From Saccharimonas sp963550135 (GTDB taxonomy: Bacteria > Patescibacteriota > Saccharimonadia > Saccharimonadales > Saccharimonadaceae), in assembly GCA_963550135.1 (NCBI GenBank), contig CAUVBP010000005.1:1-63781 (forward strand): a stretch of 63,781 nt of DNA. Direction: 5' to 3'. Positions 17,308 through 26,086 of the stretch are shown here, one piece after another (the stretch's first letter is position 1; each line of letters starts with the position of its first letter). Made by a program: the position numbers and the translations under genes. The notes beneath the pieces were generated by a model. The model was not told where the DNA came from, ran no database searches, and saw only the letters and a list, made by a program, of their open reading frames with translations.

Positions 17308-18530
17308 TTGGCTCCTTTCTGAGTGCGGCTATAAATTGATAAGCACTTGCTAGCAACGTCGTCCCAGCTGATACGAGCATATTCCGACTTGATACCGCGC
17401 TTCATATCGTTTAGCAATTGCGGCGATTTAGCCAAAGCCACTAGCTGATCAGCCAACTTATGCGTATCCCAAAAATCATAACGAAAAACCGTATCGAGAA
17501 CTTCGCCAACACCAGACTGGTTAGTCACGATTAGCGCGGTATCGTAATGCGCCGCCTCGAGCGCGGCCAAGCCAAACGGCTCGCTAACCGAGCTCATCAC
17601 GAAGACGTCCGACACGCGATAAGCGTCGCGCCACTGCTTGCCACGGACAAAACCTGTGAAATATACTTTATCAGCAACCCCATGGTCAGCAGCAATCCGA
17701 ATCAGCTCGTCGCGCTGCTCGCCGTCGCCAGCTAGCAAAAAGGCAAAGCGGTCGTGCTGCTGGCAGGCCTTGGCAAAACCGCGCATCAGCTGCACCAGGC
17801 CCTTCTGCGCCGTAAAGCGCGTCACTGTCGATACCACCGTATAGCCTTCGTCCTTAAGTAATTCTAAGTACTTGTAAGTCCGCCGGTCATAGTCGTAGTT
17901 AATCAGCGAGCTAGCATCAATTGCGTTGTGTACGACCTCAATTTTGTCAGCTGGGATATGGTATTTATGAACGATAATCCCCTTAGTAATATTGCTAACA
18001 GCAATGATTCGGTCAGCCATCATCAGACCGTTATATTCAATCTCGTGAATGACAGGATTGCCAAATTCGCTAGCACCAGCGCGGTCAAATTCCGTAGCGT
18101 GAACATGAACGATTAGCGGCGCGTCGGTTAATTGTTTGGCGCGCATGCCAGCTTCCATCGTTAGCCAATCGTGGACATGGATAGCATCCGGCTTGTCAAT
18201 CCGATCGACTAGCTGCTCGACATAGCCGACATATTGCTTTTGCACGCCCCGCATGGTCGTCAAATCGCCAGCCGGGACTTCATCGAGATTACGTGCCGTC
18301 ACTGCGCCGCCGCCATAAGAATTCAACGTCTTATCGCCATGAAATGGCGGCAGCTCGGTCGCCGAGTAAATATTCAAGAAATCAATATCATCGTACTTTG
18401 CAGTGTAGGGGAGCACGAAATCAATTGACGCGCCCCGCTGAGCAAGCGCCTTAGACAAGTGATAACACGCGACACCGAGACCTCCGCTGTTGTGCGGCGG
18501 GAGTTCCCACCCTAACATTAATATCTTCAT
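17304..18530 (-). CDS. glycogen-synthase-like glycosyltransferase (GT4/GT5)
   Basis: The 408-residue GT-B enzyme starts MKILMLGWELPPHNSGGLGV, the glycogen/starch-synthase glycine loop, followed by IHVHDWLTMEAG and the C-terminal donor-binding SSVSEPFGLAALEAA (E-X7-E motif). With GH57 and GH15 in one operon it most likely makes the alpha-glucan that they mobilise. A promoter (18588-18617) lies upstream on the minus strand. Confidence 0.9.
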   Translation of the reverse strand: MKILMLGWELPPHNSGGLGVACYHLSKALAQRGASIDFVLPYTAKYDDIDFLNIYSATELPPFHGDKTLNSYGGGAVTARNLDEVPAGDLTTMRGVQKQYVGYVEQLVDRIDKPDAIHVHDWLTMEAGMRAKQLTDAPLIVHVHATEFDRAGASEFGNPVIHEIEYNGLMMADRIIAVSNITKGIIVHKYHIPADKIEVVHNAIDASSLINYDYDRRTYKYLELLKDEGYTVVSTVTRFTAQKGLVQLMRGFAKACQQHDRFAFLLAGDGEQRDELIRIAADHGVADKVYFTGFVRGKQWRDAYRVSDVFVMSSVSEPFGLAALEAAHYDTALIVTNQSGVGEVLDTVFRYDFWDTHKLADQLVALAKSPQLLNDMKRGIKSEYARISWDDVASKCLSIYSRTQKGAK

Positions 18531-18587
18531 AAAAATTCTACTCGGTCATGCCGTAGCCTAACCATTCCCTTATGTTGTTCATTTAAC

Positions 18588-18617
18588 AGTATAGCGCTTT
18601 TTTGCTTATGATTGCAA
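18588..18617 (-). promoter_or_regulatory. promoter of the alpha-glucan operon
   Basis: On the minus strand TTGCAA (18617-18612), 18-nt spacer, TATACT (18593-18588), leaving a leader of about 50 nt before ATG 18530. A second T-rich stretch lies further upstream. Confidence 0.65.
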
Positions 18618-18691
18618 CAAAAATAAGCATTTTGTAAAATTTTGTGAAAAATTATCGTGAAAACATATAGATTTTTTACAGCAAACGGTGC

Positions 18692-19684
18692 ATGATAGTA
18701 AGCATGGATAGCGCAATATCGACTTCGGTAATTAACGATCTAAAGAGCCTGCTAGTATCGCCGAATGCTTTTCGCTCGCTGCTAGTGCTAGTTTTGTCGA
18801 TGATTGCTGCTTATTGGTTAAGCAAGTTCCTAGCGCGCGGCTTGATTTTCATAGCACAACGTATCGGCCGCCGCAGCGACAATGAATCAGACGAAGCGCG
18901 CGTCACTCGGTTGCGGCAAACCGAAACATACCTGAGCGTGTCTATTGCTATCATTCGCACACTAGTGGTAGTATCGGTTGGTTATATCGCTTGGCGAATC
19001 CTCAGCCCAACCGCCGCTAACTCTAGCACCTCCGGCGGGCTAGCCGCTATTGGTGCTGGTGCTATGTTTGCTTTGGTGGCCGGACAAACTATCGGTATCG
19101 TGTTGCGCGACCTGACCGCTAGCGCGATTATGATTTCAGAAAACTGGTACAAGATAGGCGATTTCGTCAAGCTTGATCCATTCACGGACTTGAGCGGCGT
19201 TGTCGAGCGCTTCACGCTGACCTCGACGCGTATTCGCGCTCTCAATGGCGAAGTCATCACCGTTCACAACCAAAACATCACTGGTGCCCGCGTCACGCCG
19301 CATGGTGTACGCACCATCGCTGTTGATATTTTCGTTCGCGACAAGCGAGCCGGCGTCGCTGCTATCCGCCGAATTATCGCCGCCATTCCAAAGGGCACGA
19401 TGATGCTAGCGCACCCATTGCGAATTACCAATATCGATAAATGGGGCGACGAGCGCTGGCGTATTACTGTCACCGGGCAAACTCCGCCGGGGCGCGAATG
19501 GCTAATTGATAAATTTTTCGTCGAAGCTGTCTCTAGTCTCGATGACGACAAAGAAAAATCCGAACGCCTACTGTCGCTGCCGCCGATTCCGCATACTGCT
19601 GATGAAACCGCTAATCGCCGCTTCAAGCGTGCCGTCCGCGTCAAAAAAGATCAACCTAAAGATATCGCCATTGATGATATCTAA
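18692..19684 (+). CDS. MscS-type mechanosensitive channel
   Basis: The 330-residue membrane protein has three predicted TM helices (about residues 25-45, 80-105 and 115-150), the Gly/Ala-rich pore helix GGLAAIGAGAMFALVAGQTIGIVLRD and the beta domain beginning YKIGDFVKLDPFTDLSGVVERFTL. MscS channels release solutes on hypo-osmotic shock. Starts at ATG 18692 or ATG 18704 (12 bases later) are both possible; a GATAGT box lies just before the latter. Confidence 0.9.
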   Translation: MIVSMDSAISTSVINDLKSLLVSPNAFRSLLVLVLSMIAAYWLSKFLARGLIFIAQRIGRRSDNESDEARVTRLRQTETYLSVSIAIIRTLVVVSVGYIAWRILSPTAANSSTSGGLAAIGAGAMFALVAGQTIGIVLRDLTASAIMISENWYKIGDFVKLDPFTDLSGVVERFTLTSTRIRALNGEVITVHNQNITGARVTPHGVRTIAVDIFVRDKRAGVAAIRRIIAAIPKGTMMLAHPLRITNIDKWGDERWRITVTGQTPPGREWLIDKFFVEAVSSLDDDKEKSERLLSLPPIPHTADETANRRFKRAVRVKKDQPKDIAIDDI

Positions 19685-19719
19685 AAAGCATTTCGCTATG
19701 CTATAATAGGAAAGCGTAA

Positions 19720-19794
19720 AGGGGCATAGTACAACGGCCAGTATAACGGTCTCCAAAACCGTAGATTGAGGTTCGATTCCTCATGCCCCTGCCA
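19720..19794 (+). tRNA. tRNA-Trp (CCA anticodon)
   Basis: Acceptor AGGGGCA pairs with TGCCCCT, anticodon loop TCCAAAA, T-arm GGTTCGATTCC, discriminator G, encoded CCA. An extended -10 TGCTATAAT (19699-19707) lies 12 nt upstream. The anticodon CCA reads only UGG, consistent with UGA being a stop here. Confidence 0.95.
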
Positions 19795-19849
19795 CAAACC
19801 ACATAAGTGCATAATTGCAGTTTTAAGTTCCATTACCTATAATAATTTT

Positions 19850-20416
19850 ATGAATCCTAGTTCTATCTCTCATCCGCACGCTATCATGATGGTTGGCTTG
19901 CCAGGCAGCGGCAAAACATTTTTCGCGCAGCAATTTTCTGAGATGTTTAATGCACCGTTTGTTGATTCGCAATTTATTAGCGAGCACAGCCTAGATAGCA
20001 ATGCCAGCGAGGAGGTCTGCCAGCGATTTTTGGCCGAGATAGCACGCACCAAGCAAACTTTTATTTATGAAGACGGCAATTTAAGCCGCGTCCGCCGCGC
20101 CGAGTTTGCACGCTGGGCCAAGGGGCATGGTTATAAGCCGCTTATTATTTGGGTACAGACCGATGAAGCAACTTGCCGGCGCCGCATTCAAAAAGGCCAC
20201 TCGCTAGATACTATAAACTTTGATGCCGCCGTCAAGAGTTTCACCGAACCAAACGCCATCGAGAAACCAGTCGTTATCAGCGGCAAACACACATACAAAA
20301 CTCAAGCGCGTACTGTATTAGCTCGTCTCGGCGATAGTAATCGTCCTAGCCGGCCAATGACTAGCTTAGCCAGGCAGCGCCCCGAGGTTCGCCGCCGCGG
20401 CATCAGTATCCAATAA
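19850..20416 (+). CDS. P-loop kinase-like ATP-binding protein
   Basis: The 188-residue protein has Walker A GLPGSGKTFF (about residue 17), a Walker-B-like FIYEDGNLS and an Arg-rich lid (ATCRRRIQKGHS), the layout of small P-loop kinases (gluconate/shikimate/adenylylsulfate type). It has a Pro/Arg-rich C-terminus. TATAAT (19838-19843) ends 6 nt before this ATG, so it is leaderless and an upstream in-frame start is rejected. Substrate unknown. The following gene starts 2 bases after its stop. Confidence 0.8.
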   Translation: MNPSSISHPHAIMMVGLPGSGKTFFAQQFSEMFNAPFVDSQFISEHSLDSNASEEVCQRFLAEIARTKQTFIYEDGNLSRVRRAEFARWAKGHGYKPLIIWVQTDEATCRRRIQKGHSLDTINFDAAVKSFTEPNAIEKPVVISGKHTYKTQARTVLARLGDSNRPSRPMTSLARQRPEVRRRGISIQ

Positions 20417-20417
20417 T

Positions 20418-21125
20418 ATGCCTGCCAAATCCCAGATTATCGATGATCCGGAGTTCGGCGAGATTGCTATCGTGCGCCGCGCTACTCGCTACACCCGCAT
20501 CAAGCTCGGTACCGACGGGCGCTTTGTCGTTACTAGCGGCCGGCTGGTACCGCTGGCGTTTATTCGCTCGTTTATTGAACAGTCGCGCGAAACCTTGCGC
20601 AAAATGGCTAAAGATTCTTCCATCGCCCAGCCGTATCGCGAAGGGCAGCTCATCGGCAAAACCCATCAATTAGCTATTGTGCCGACACAGATGATCAAAC
20701 AGCCGGAAATTCGTACCATGCGCAGCAAGCTTCTAGTCAAGCTGCCGCCCGAATTTTCACTCGAAGACCAAGAACTTCAACAGCAAATCCGCGACGAAGC
20801 AATCAAGATCTTGCGCCGCGATGCCAAAAAATACTTACCGCCGCTACTAGAGGAATTAGCTCGAACTCACAGCTTTTCTTACCAGCGCGTTCGCTTCAGC
20901 CACGCCGGCAGCCGATGGGGCAGCTGCAGCTCCAACGGAACGATTAGCCTCAACATTGCTTTGATGAAGCTACCCGATGAATTGATTCGGTATGTATTGA
21001 TTCACGAACTTTGTCACACTCGCCACATGAATCATTCCGCAGCCTTTTGGCGCGAAGTTGAACGCTACGACCCGCACTACCGCCTCCACCGGCAACAGCT
21101 CAAGCGCCAAACTCCAATCGTCTAA
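20418..21125 (+). CDS. YgjP-like (DUF45) zinc metallopeptidase
   Basis: The 235-residue protein carries the zinc motif HELCHTRHMNH (H196, E197, H200) and the SRWGSCSSNGTISLNIALMKLP segment typical of the YgjP/DUF45 metallopeptidase family, associated with SprT-like peptidases. The role in these organisms is unknown. It immediately follows the P-loop gene and is probably translated from the same mRNA. Confidence 0.88.
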   Translation: MPAKSQIIDDPEFGEIAIVRRATRYTRIKLGTDGRFVVTSGRLVPLAFIRSFIEQSRETLRKMAKDSSIAQPYREGQLIGKTHQLAIVPTQMIKQPEIRTMRSKLLVKLPPEFSLEDQELQQQIRDEAIKILRRDAKKYLPPLLEELARTHSFSYQRVRFSHAGSRWGSCSSNGTISLNIALMKLPDELIRYVLIHELCHTRHMNHSAAFWREVERYDPHYRLHRQQLKRQTPIV

Positions 21126-21167
21126 GTCTTTTCATAAATTGCCTTTGCGGTTATACTAATAATAGCT

Positions 21168-22802
21168 ATGGGTGGCCAAGTCAAAGATTATATAAACATC
21201 GATCCGTCAACGCATCGCATGAAGATTATTCGCTGGATAGCGCTTTTGATTCCGCTGCTATTAGTGGCGTACAGTGTCTTCATGCAATTCTCGCCGCTCG
21301 GCAAGCCGACAGCAGTGAATATGTATGCTTTCTACGTGGTTAATATCTGTTGGGTCATCATCGGCTTTTGGCAATTTTTCACGGTGCGGCAGCATACTGG
21401 CTACATTATCGGACTCATTAGTTATCATATTCTAGCGTTAGTTTATGTGCTGGCAGTTTCAGGTTTTGATATGCCGCTGATTTATACCTGGTCAGCGCTA
21501 TTGCTAGCTAGCTCTGTTTACTTGGGTCAGACGGGCATCAATATCAGCATTGCAACTCTGTTTGCTGCCGCTTCGGGCAGTGTTATTATTCATGCTAGCG
21601 ACGACAAACAAGTTGTGTCTATCGTCATCCACTTTTTGGGTACGCTCATCATCAGCTACATGGTCAAGATGGTCATTTCAGCCCAGGCGATTGATCAAGC
21701 CGAACTCTTGCGCAGCCAAACCGCCGAGCGCCTGCAGCGCGATCGCATCGTTACCATCGTCAACAACCTCTCTGACGCTATTATTAGCACCGACAGAAAC
21801 GGCATCATTTCGCTATACAACGCCTCGGCGCTAAACTTATTTGATACTAATACCGATCTCGCTGGCAAATGTATTGACGATTTTATTTCGATCGTCGATA
21901 ATAATAAAGAGCCATTCAAGTTCGCTGACAAGCTACATTCCGCCAAAACTACGCAATTCCGCGATGATCTAACTGCCAAAATATCCAATGAAAGCATTCG
22001 CCTCGGCGCGACGTACTCGCCAATTCGTAGTACCAACAGTGTCAGTGATGATGGTTATGTGATCATCTTGCGCGATATCACCAAGCAGAAATCTCTCGAC
22101 GACGAGCGCGACGAGTTTATTTCGGTTGTCAGCCACGAACTGCGCACTCCGATAACTATCGCCGAAGGATCGCTGAGCAATGTCTCGCTGATGATTAAAC
22201 GCCCCGACATTCCAAAAGAAAGATTAATCAATGGCATCAGCACTGCTCACGAGCAAATTATATTTTTGGCGCGAATGGTCAACGATCTTTCAACCTTGAG
22301 CCGTGCTGAACGCGGTGTCGCTGATGAGCCGGAAAACATCGACGTCCAAGCGCTAATTGATGAACTATACGCCGAATATGCGCCGCAAGCCGCCGACAAA
22401 TCATTGACCTTTGATATAGATATTGCACCGCAGGTCGGCCAGGTTAACCAAAGCCGCCTTTACCTTAAAGAAATCCTGCAAAACTTCATCAACAATGCCA
22501 TCCGCTATACCGAAAAGGGCGGCGTCACCATCATCGTCAAGCCAGGCGAAAACAACACTATAAACTTCGCCGTCAAAGACACTGGCATCGGCATCAGCCG
22601 CAGCGACCAAGCTCACTTGTACCAAAAATTCTGGCGCAGCGAAGATTACCGCACGCGCGAAACCAGCGGCACCGGGCTAGGACTTTACGTCGTTGCCAAA
22701 CTCGCTCTCAAGCTCAAAACCGAGATCAAACTCAAAAGCCGCCTTAATCATGGATCAACATTTAGCTTTTCGCTGCCCGCCGTTAAAAAGAATAAATCTT
22801 AA
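21168..22802 (+). CDS. membrane histidine kinase with PAS domain (orphan)
   Basis: The 544-residue kinase has five to six N-terminal TM helices (about 20-180), a PAS segment (RIVTIVNNLSDAIISTDRNG to VIILRDITKQK), a HisKA box SVVSHELRTPITIAEGS with the phospho-His, and an HATPase_c with NAIRYTEKGG, DTGIGIS and GTGLGLYV. No response-regulator gene lies next to it, so it is an orphan kinase. Start ATG 21168; TATACT ends 10 nt upstream. Confidence 0.92.
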   Translation: MGGQVKDYINIDPSTHRMKIIRWIALLIPLLLVAYSVFMQFSPLGKPTAVNMYAFYVVNICWVIIGFWQFFTVRQHTGYIIGLISYHILALVYVLAVSGFDMPLIYTWSALLLASSVYLGQTGINISIATLFAAASGSVIIHASDDKQVVSIVIHFLGTLIISYMVKMVISAQAIDQAELLRSQTAERLQRDRIVTIVNNLSDAIISTDRNGIISLYNASALNLFDTNTDLAGKCIDDFISIVDNNKEPFKFADKLHSAKTTQFRDDLTAKISNESIRLGATYSPIRSTNSVSDDGYVIILRDITKQKSLDDERDEFISVVSHELRTPITIAEGSLSNVSLMIKRPDIPKERLINGISTAHEQIIFLARMVNDLSTLSRAERGVADEPENIDVQALIDELYAEYAPQAADKSLTFDIDIAPQVGQVNQSRLYLKEILQNFINNAIRYTEKGGVTIIVKPGENNTINFAVKDTGIGISRSDQAHLYQKFWRSEDYRTRETSGTGLGLYVVAKLALKLKTEIKLKSRLNHGSTFSFSLPAVKKNKS

Positions 22803-22910
22803 CGTTTTAGAAAAGACGCGAAATCGCTTGCTATTTTCGCTCGGCAGTCGTATAATTAGCTTGACAGTCTGGGACATACCAGGCTATTTAATTTGGGAGG
22901 AAACACTATC

Positions 22911-23339
22911 GTGGCAAAATCCGCAAAAGGTAAATCAAAGCAAAAATCTCAAAACCGCATCACTCGCATTACTGCCGGCGACAAAGCTGCAAAGCCAAAA
23001 AAGCCGAGTATTCTGGCGACCGCCAAAGAATTAGCTGGCCGCGCGCAAACCGAGAAATCTAACGCCAAGACCGCTAGGCCATCTGGCGCCAAAACCAAAA
23101 CCGCCAGCAAAACCAGCAAATCAAAGAACTCAAAAAGCCGCCGCAATCCGCTCAGCGCCATCACTGGTTATTTCCGCGGCGCCTGGCAAGAAATCAAGCA
23201 AGTCCGCTGGCCAGACCGCCGCTCGACCTGGGGTATGGTCGGCGCGCTGATCGTTTTTACCGCAGCGCTGTTTCTGGTCATTATCTTGCTAGATTACGGC
23301 TTCGCTTGGCTATTCAAACTAATCATGGGAACAAAGTAG
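22911..23339 (+). CDS. secE: preprotein translocase subunit SecE with long basic N-terminal extension
   Basis: The conserved SecE segment is C-terminal: YFRGAWQEIKQVRWPDRRST and one TM helix (VGALIVFTAALFLVIILLDY). The first 80 or so residues are Lys/Ser/Ala-rich and probably disordered, so it is about 142 residues instead of the usual 60-75. I start at GTG 22911 because GGGAGG lies 10 nt upstream; the ATT-proximal earlier codons lack an SD. It is followed by nusG and rplK in the standard order. Confidence 0.9.
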   Translation: MAKSAKGKSKQKSQNRITRITAGDKAAKPKKPSILATAKELAGRAQTEKSNAKTARPSGAKTKTASKTSKSKNSKSRRNPLSAITGYFRGAWQEIKQVRWPDRRSTWGMVGALIVFTAALFLVIILLDYGFAWLFKLIMGTK

Positions 23340-23349
23340 AAAGGATCTT

Positions 23350-23898
23350 ATGGCAAAATCAAATCGTTATGACAGCTCGCGGCAATGGTATGCCATCCAT
23401 ACTTACAGCGGCTACGAGGAAAAAGTCGCTGAAAGCATCCGTCAGCGCGCTCAAACTATCGACATGGCTGATAAAATTTTTGACGCCATTGTGCCGAAAG
23501 AAAAGCAAGTCCAAATCAAAAATGGCAAGCGCAAAATCATCAACGCCATCATCTTTCAGGGTTATGTCTTGGTCGAGATGAAATTAACCGACGAAACCTG
23601 GTATATCGTCCGCAACACGCCAGGCGTTACCGGCTTTGTCGGTAGCGGCACCTCGCCAACTCCAGTTTCCGAAGCAGAAATTACCAAAATTAAAAAGCGT
23701 ATGAACGTCGAAGATCCAAAGCACCAAATTGACTTTACAGAAGGAGAAGTAGTTAATATCATCGACGGGCCCTTCAAAGGTTTCGACGGCGCCGTTAGCG
23801 AGATTGACGCTGCCAAAGGCACTCTTAAAGTCATGGTCAGCATGTTCGGCCGCGACACGCCAGTTGAGCTTGATGCTTTGCAGGTCAAAAAAGTCTAG
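23350..23898 (+). CDS. nusG: transcription termination/antitermination factor NusG
   Basis: The 182-residue protein has the NGN start RQWYAIHTYSGYEEKV, VLVEMKLTDETWYIVRNTPGVTGFVG and the C-terminal KOW motif (EGEVVNIIDGPFKGFDGAVSEI). It couples RNA polymerase to ribosomes and other factors. SD AAGGAT lies 6 nt before ATG 23350, 10 nt after the secE stop. Confidence 0.96.
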   Translation: MAKSNRYDSSRQWYAIHTYSGYEEKVAESIRQRAQTIDMADKIFDAIVPKEKQVQIKNGKRKIINAIIFQGYVLVEMKLTDETWYIVRNTPGVTGFVGSGTSPTPVSEAEITKIKKRMNVEDPKHQIDFTEGEVVNIIDGPFKGFDGAVSEIDAAKGTLKVMVSMFGRDTPVELDALQVKKV

Positions 23899-24055
23899 GC
23901 CGCCAAGCAAAATTCTTATCACAGCAAGAGAGTTGCCGCCCTGCAAAACCGTACAACTCGCAGAGCTTTAGCTTGCGTAATCTCGCAAAACACGCTATAC
24001 TATAGCAGTTACGCACTAAATATCAGCTTCTCAATATATTTAGTAAAGGAAAATT

Positions 24056-24481
24056 ATGGCAAAGAAAATTATTGGTAACTTGAAGTTACGTATTCCAGCT
24101 GGCCGAGCGACTGCGGGACCTCCAGTTGGCTCGACACTTGGCCAGTGGGGCTTGAATATGATGGATTTTATTAATCCATTCAACGAAGCCACCAAAGGCA
24201 TGATGGGCAAAGATGTCATCGTACATATTCAGGTCTATGAAGACCGCACTTTCACCTGGAACTGCTTGGGCCAGCCAGTCGACGACATGATCCGCAGTGC
24301 TATCGGCATCCAAAAGGGCAGCGGCAAGCCGCACGTCGATAAAGTCGGCAAAATCACTCGCGCTCAGCTAGAAGAAATCGCCAAAACCAAGATGGATCAA
24401 CTCAACGCTATTGACTTAGATGGCGCCGTCAAGGTAGTTGCTGGTACCGCTCGCAGCATGGGCGTAGAAGTTGTTGACTAA
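24056..24481 (+). CDS. rplK: 50S ribosomal protein L11
   Basis: The 141-residue protein has the L11 pattern: LKLRIPAGRATAGPPVGSTLGQ, GLNMMDFINPFNEAT and a C-terminal GTARSMGVEVVD. The strong SD AAAGGA precedes it and a promoter-like TATACT lies in the 157-nt leader. Normally rplK is followed by rplA (L1); here a tRNA-Pro and a terminator follow and no rplA is present in the window. L11 binds the GTPase-associated centre of 23S rRNA. Confidence 0.95.
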   Translation: MAKKIIGNLKLRIPAGRATAGPPVGSTLGQWGLNMMDFINPFNEATKGMMGKDVIVHIQVYEDRTFTWNCLGQPVDDMIRSAIGIQKGSGKPHVDKVGKITRAQLEEIAKTKMDQLNAIDLDGAVKVVAGTARSMGVEVVD

Positions 24482-24529
24482 CTAAATAGTTTACACACTC
24501 CGGCGCCTAGGATATAATAGGCTAAGTGT

Positions 24530-24606
24530 CGGGGTGTGGCGCAGCTTGGTAGCGCGCACCGTTCGGGACGGTGAGGTCGCTGGTTCAAATCCAGTCACCC
24601 CGACCA
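24530..24606 (+). tRNA. tRNA-Pro (CGG anticodon)
   Basis: Acceptor CGGGGTG pairs with CACCCCG, anticodon stem CACCG/CGGTG around TTCGGGA, T-arm GGTTCAAATCC, discriminator A, encoded CCA. It has its own -10 (TATAAT, 24513-24518) and terminator. Confidence 0.95.
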
Positions 24607-24637
24607 TTGAACCCGTACTCAAACCCGTGTCATGGTG

Positions 24638-24657
24638 AACCCGTGGCGCGGGTTTTT
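24638..24657 (+). terminator. terminator after tRNA-Pro
   Basis: AACCCG (24638-24643) pairs with CGGGTT (24649-24654) followed by TTTG. Confidence 0.8.
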
Positions 24658-24710
24658 GTTTGCCTTATACTTGCTCCGCATCACTCAGCAGTGCTATAGT
24701 TGGAGACGAG

Positions 24711-25175
24711 ATGTATAATTCTTTTCGTTTCTTTGCTCACTCGCCAGACTGGAATGTTATTCATCAAGCTGGTTTTCTGGGATGGTTGTTAACTCCAGTC
24801 AAACAATACCCGGCGGTTGTCCAAGAGTTTCCCATATATATCCAAATCGGTCTTAAATCGTCCGATATGTATCTTGACTTGCCTGTCTGCGCAATAAATA
24901 CTGTTTTGTTTCTTGTGCTTTTTGGGCTGGGGTCTTACTTGGTTTCATTTGGTATGAAATACCGTTCATGGCGCACAACAGGAGCGATTCTCATCCTTGC
25001 TGGATTAGGATGGTATTTTACGCTACGCAACTACTGTGGCAACTACTATAGCGCCACGTTTATCATCAAAGTCGTATACACGCTCGTCGCTTTAGCTTTT
25101 GCTGGCGGCGGTGTTGCTATAGGAAAATATAGACGCAGCATCATTGATACTACTCGACCATCATCACGGCTTTAA
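24711..25175 (+). CDS. three-TM membrane protein, unknown
   Basis: From ATG 24711 the product is 154 residues with three hydrophobic helices (VLFLVLFGLGSYLVSFG, TGAILILAGLGWYFTL, VVYTLVALAFAGGGVAIG) and an extracytoplasmic-looking N-terminal segment with Trp/Tyr/Pro residues. The ATG follows GGAGACGAG closely. No recognised domain. It sits between tRNA-Pro and the VanY-like peptidase. Confidence 0.68.
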   Translation: MYNSFRFFAHSPDWNVIHQAGFLGWLLTPVKQYPAVVQEFPIYIQIGLKSSDMYLDLPVCAINTVLFLVLFGLGSYLVSFGMKYRSWRTTGAILILAGLGWYFTLRNYCGNYYSATFIIKVVYTLVALAFAGGGVAIGKYRRSIIDTTRPSSRL

Positions 25176-25240
25176 CCAATCAACTCACAAAGATTTCTAT
25201 ACCGCTGGCGCTTATTTGTGGTAGAATAGAATTATAAATT

Positions 25241-26014
25241 ATGAAGGGTGAATTTTTGAATAGGCATAAGTTTAGCGTGCTTTTAATCACGCTAACTTTT
25301 TCAGCAATACTAGGTTTGGCTACCTTTACTGGGCTAGATTATTACAAAACCGCTAAAGACATCAGGACCAAAGAGCAGGAAACCGCCGACAAGCTCGCTG
25401 CCGCCCAGCAAAAAGCTTGGGCCGAAAAAGCCGCCCTCCGCAAAAAAGTCTTAAAAGACTACAACAGCACGATCATTGTTATTAACAAAAAACATTGCTT
25501 CGAGCCAAAAACTTGGCAGCCGAATGATTTGGCGTCTATCGAAAAGGGGATATCCTTGCGCAAAGAAGCCGCCACCCAATACAACGCCATGAAAACCGCC
25601 GCCACGCAAGCAAAAATGCCGTTAGCCTCGACTAGCGGCTACCGATCTTACAACGACCAAGTCGAAACTTATGACTATTGGGTCAAACACAGCAACCAAA
25701 AAGAAGCCGACTCCGCTAGCGCCCGGCCAGGTTGCAGCGAGCATCAAACTGGCTTAGCTGTCGACCTCAAGGCGGATAATTGCGTCCTGCAGTGCTTCGC
25801 CACTTCGCCAACATACAAGTGGCTGGCCGAGCACGCCGCCGAGTACGGCTTCATCCAGCGCTATCCTGATAACGCCAAAAATATTACTGGCTATGTCGTC
25901 GAAGCTTGGCACTGGCGTTACGTCGGCCGCGAAACCGCTCAAGACATGAAAAAGCGCGAGATTAAAACTCTCGAAGAGTACTTCAATGTTACGGGCGGCG
26001 ATTATTCAAATTAA
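25241..26014 (+). CDS. VanY-family D-alanyl-D-alanine carboxypeptidase
   Basis: The 257-residue protein has an N-terminal membrane anchor (FSVLLITLTFSAILGLATF), a coiled-coil-like spacer and an M15B zinc domain: STSGYRSYNDQ, the SEHQTGLAVDL zinc motif and EAWHWRYVG. These enzymes trim the terminal D-Ala of peptidoglycan stem peptides outside the membrane. Two additional Cys pairs (KHCFEPK, CVLQCF) could form disulfides. Monocistronic. Confidence 0.9.
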   Translation: MKGEFLNRHKFSVLLITLTFSAILGLATFTGLDYYKTAKDIRTKEQETADKLAAAQQKAWAEKAALRKKVLKDYNSTIIVINKKHCFEPKTWQPNDLASIEKGISLRKEAATQYNAMKTAATQAKMPLASTSGYRSYNDQVETYDYWVKHSNQKEADSASARPGCSEHQTGLAVDLKADNCVLQCFATSPTYKWLAEHAAEYGFIQRYPDNAKNITGYVVEAWHWRYVGRETAQDMKKREIKTLEEYFNVTGGDYSN

Positions 26015-26086
26015 TTTTACGTAAATACATTCTAGCCCTGATACGTGCCGTGCCAAAACAAGAGCGCGTTCAGGAAAAGCAGTCCG

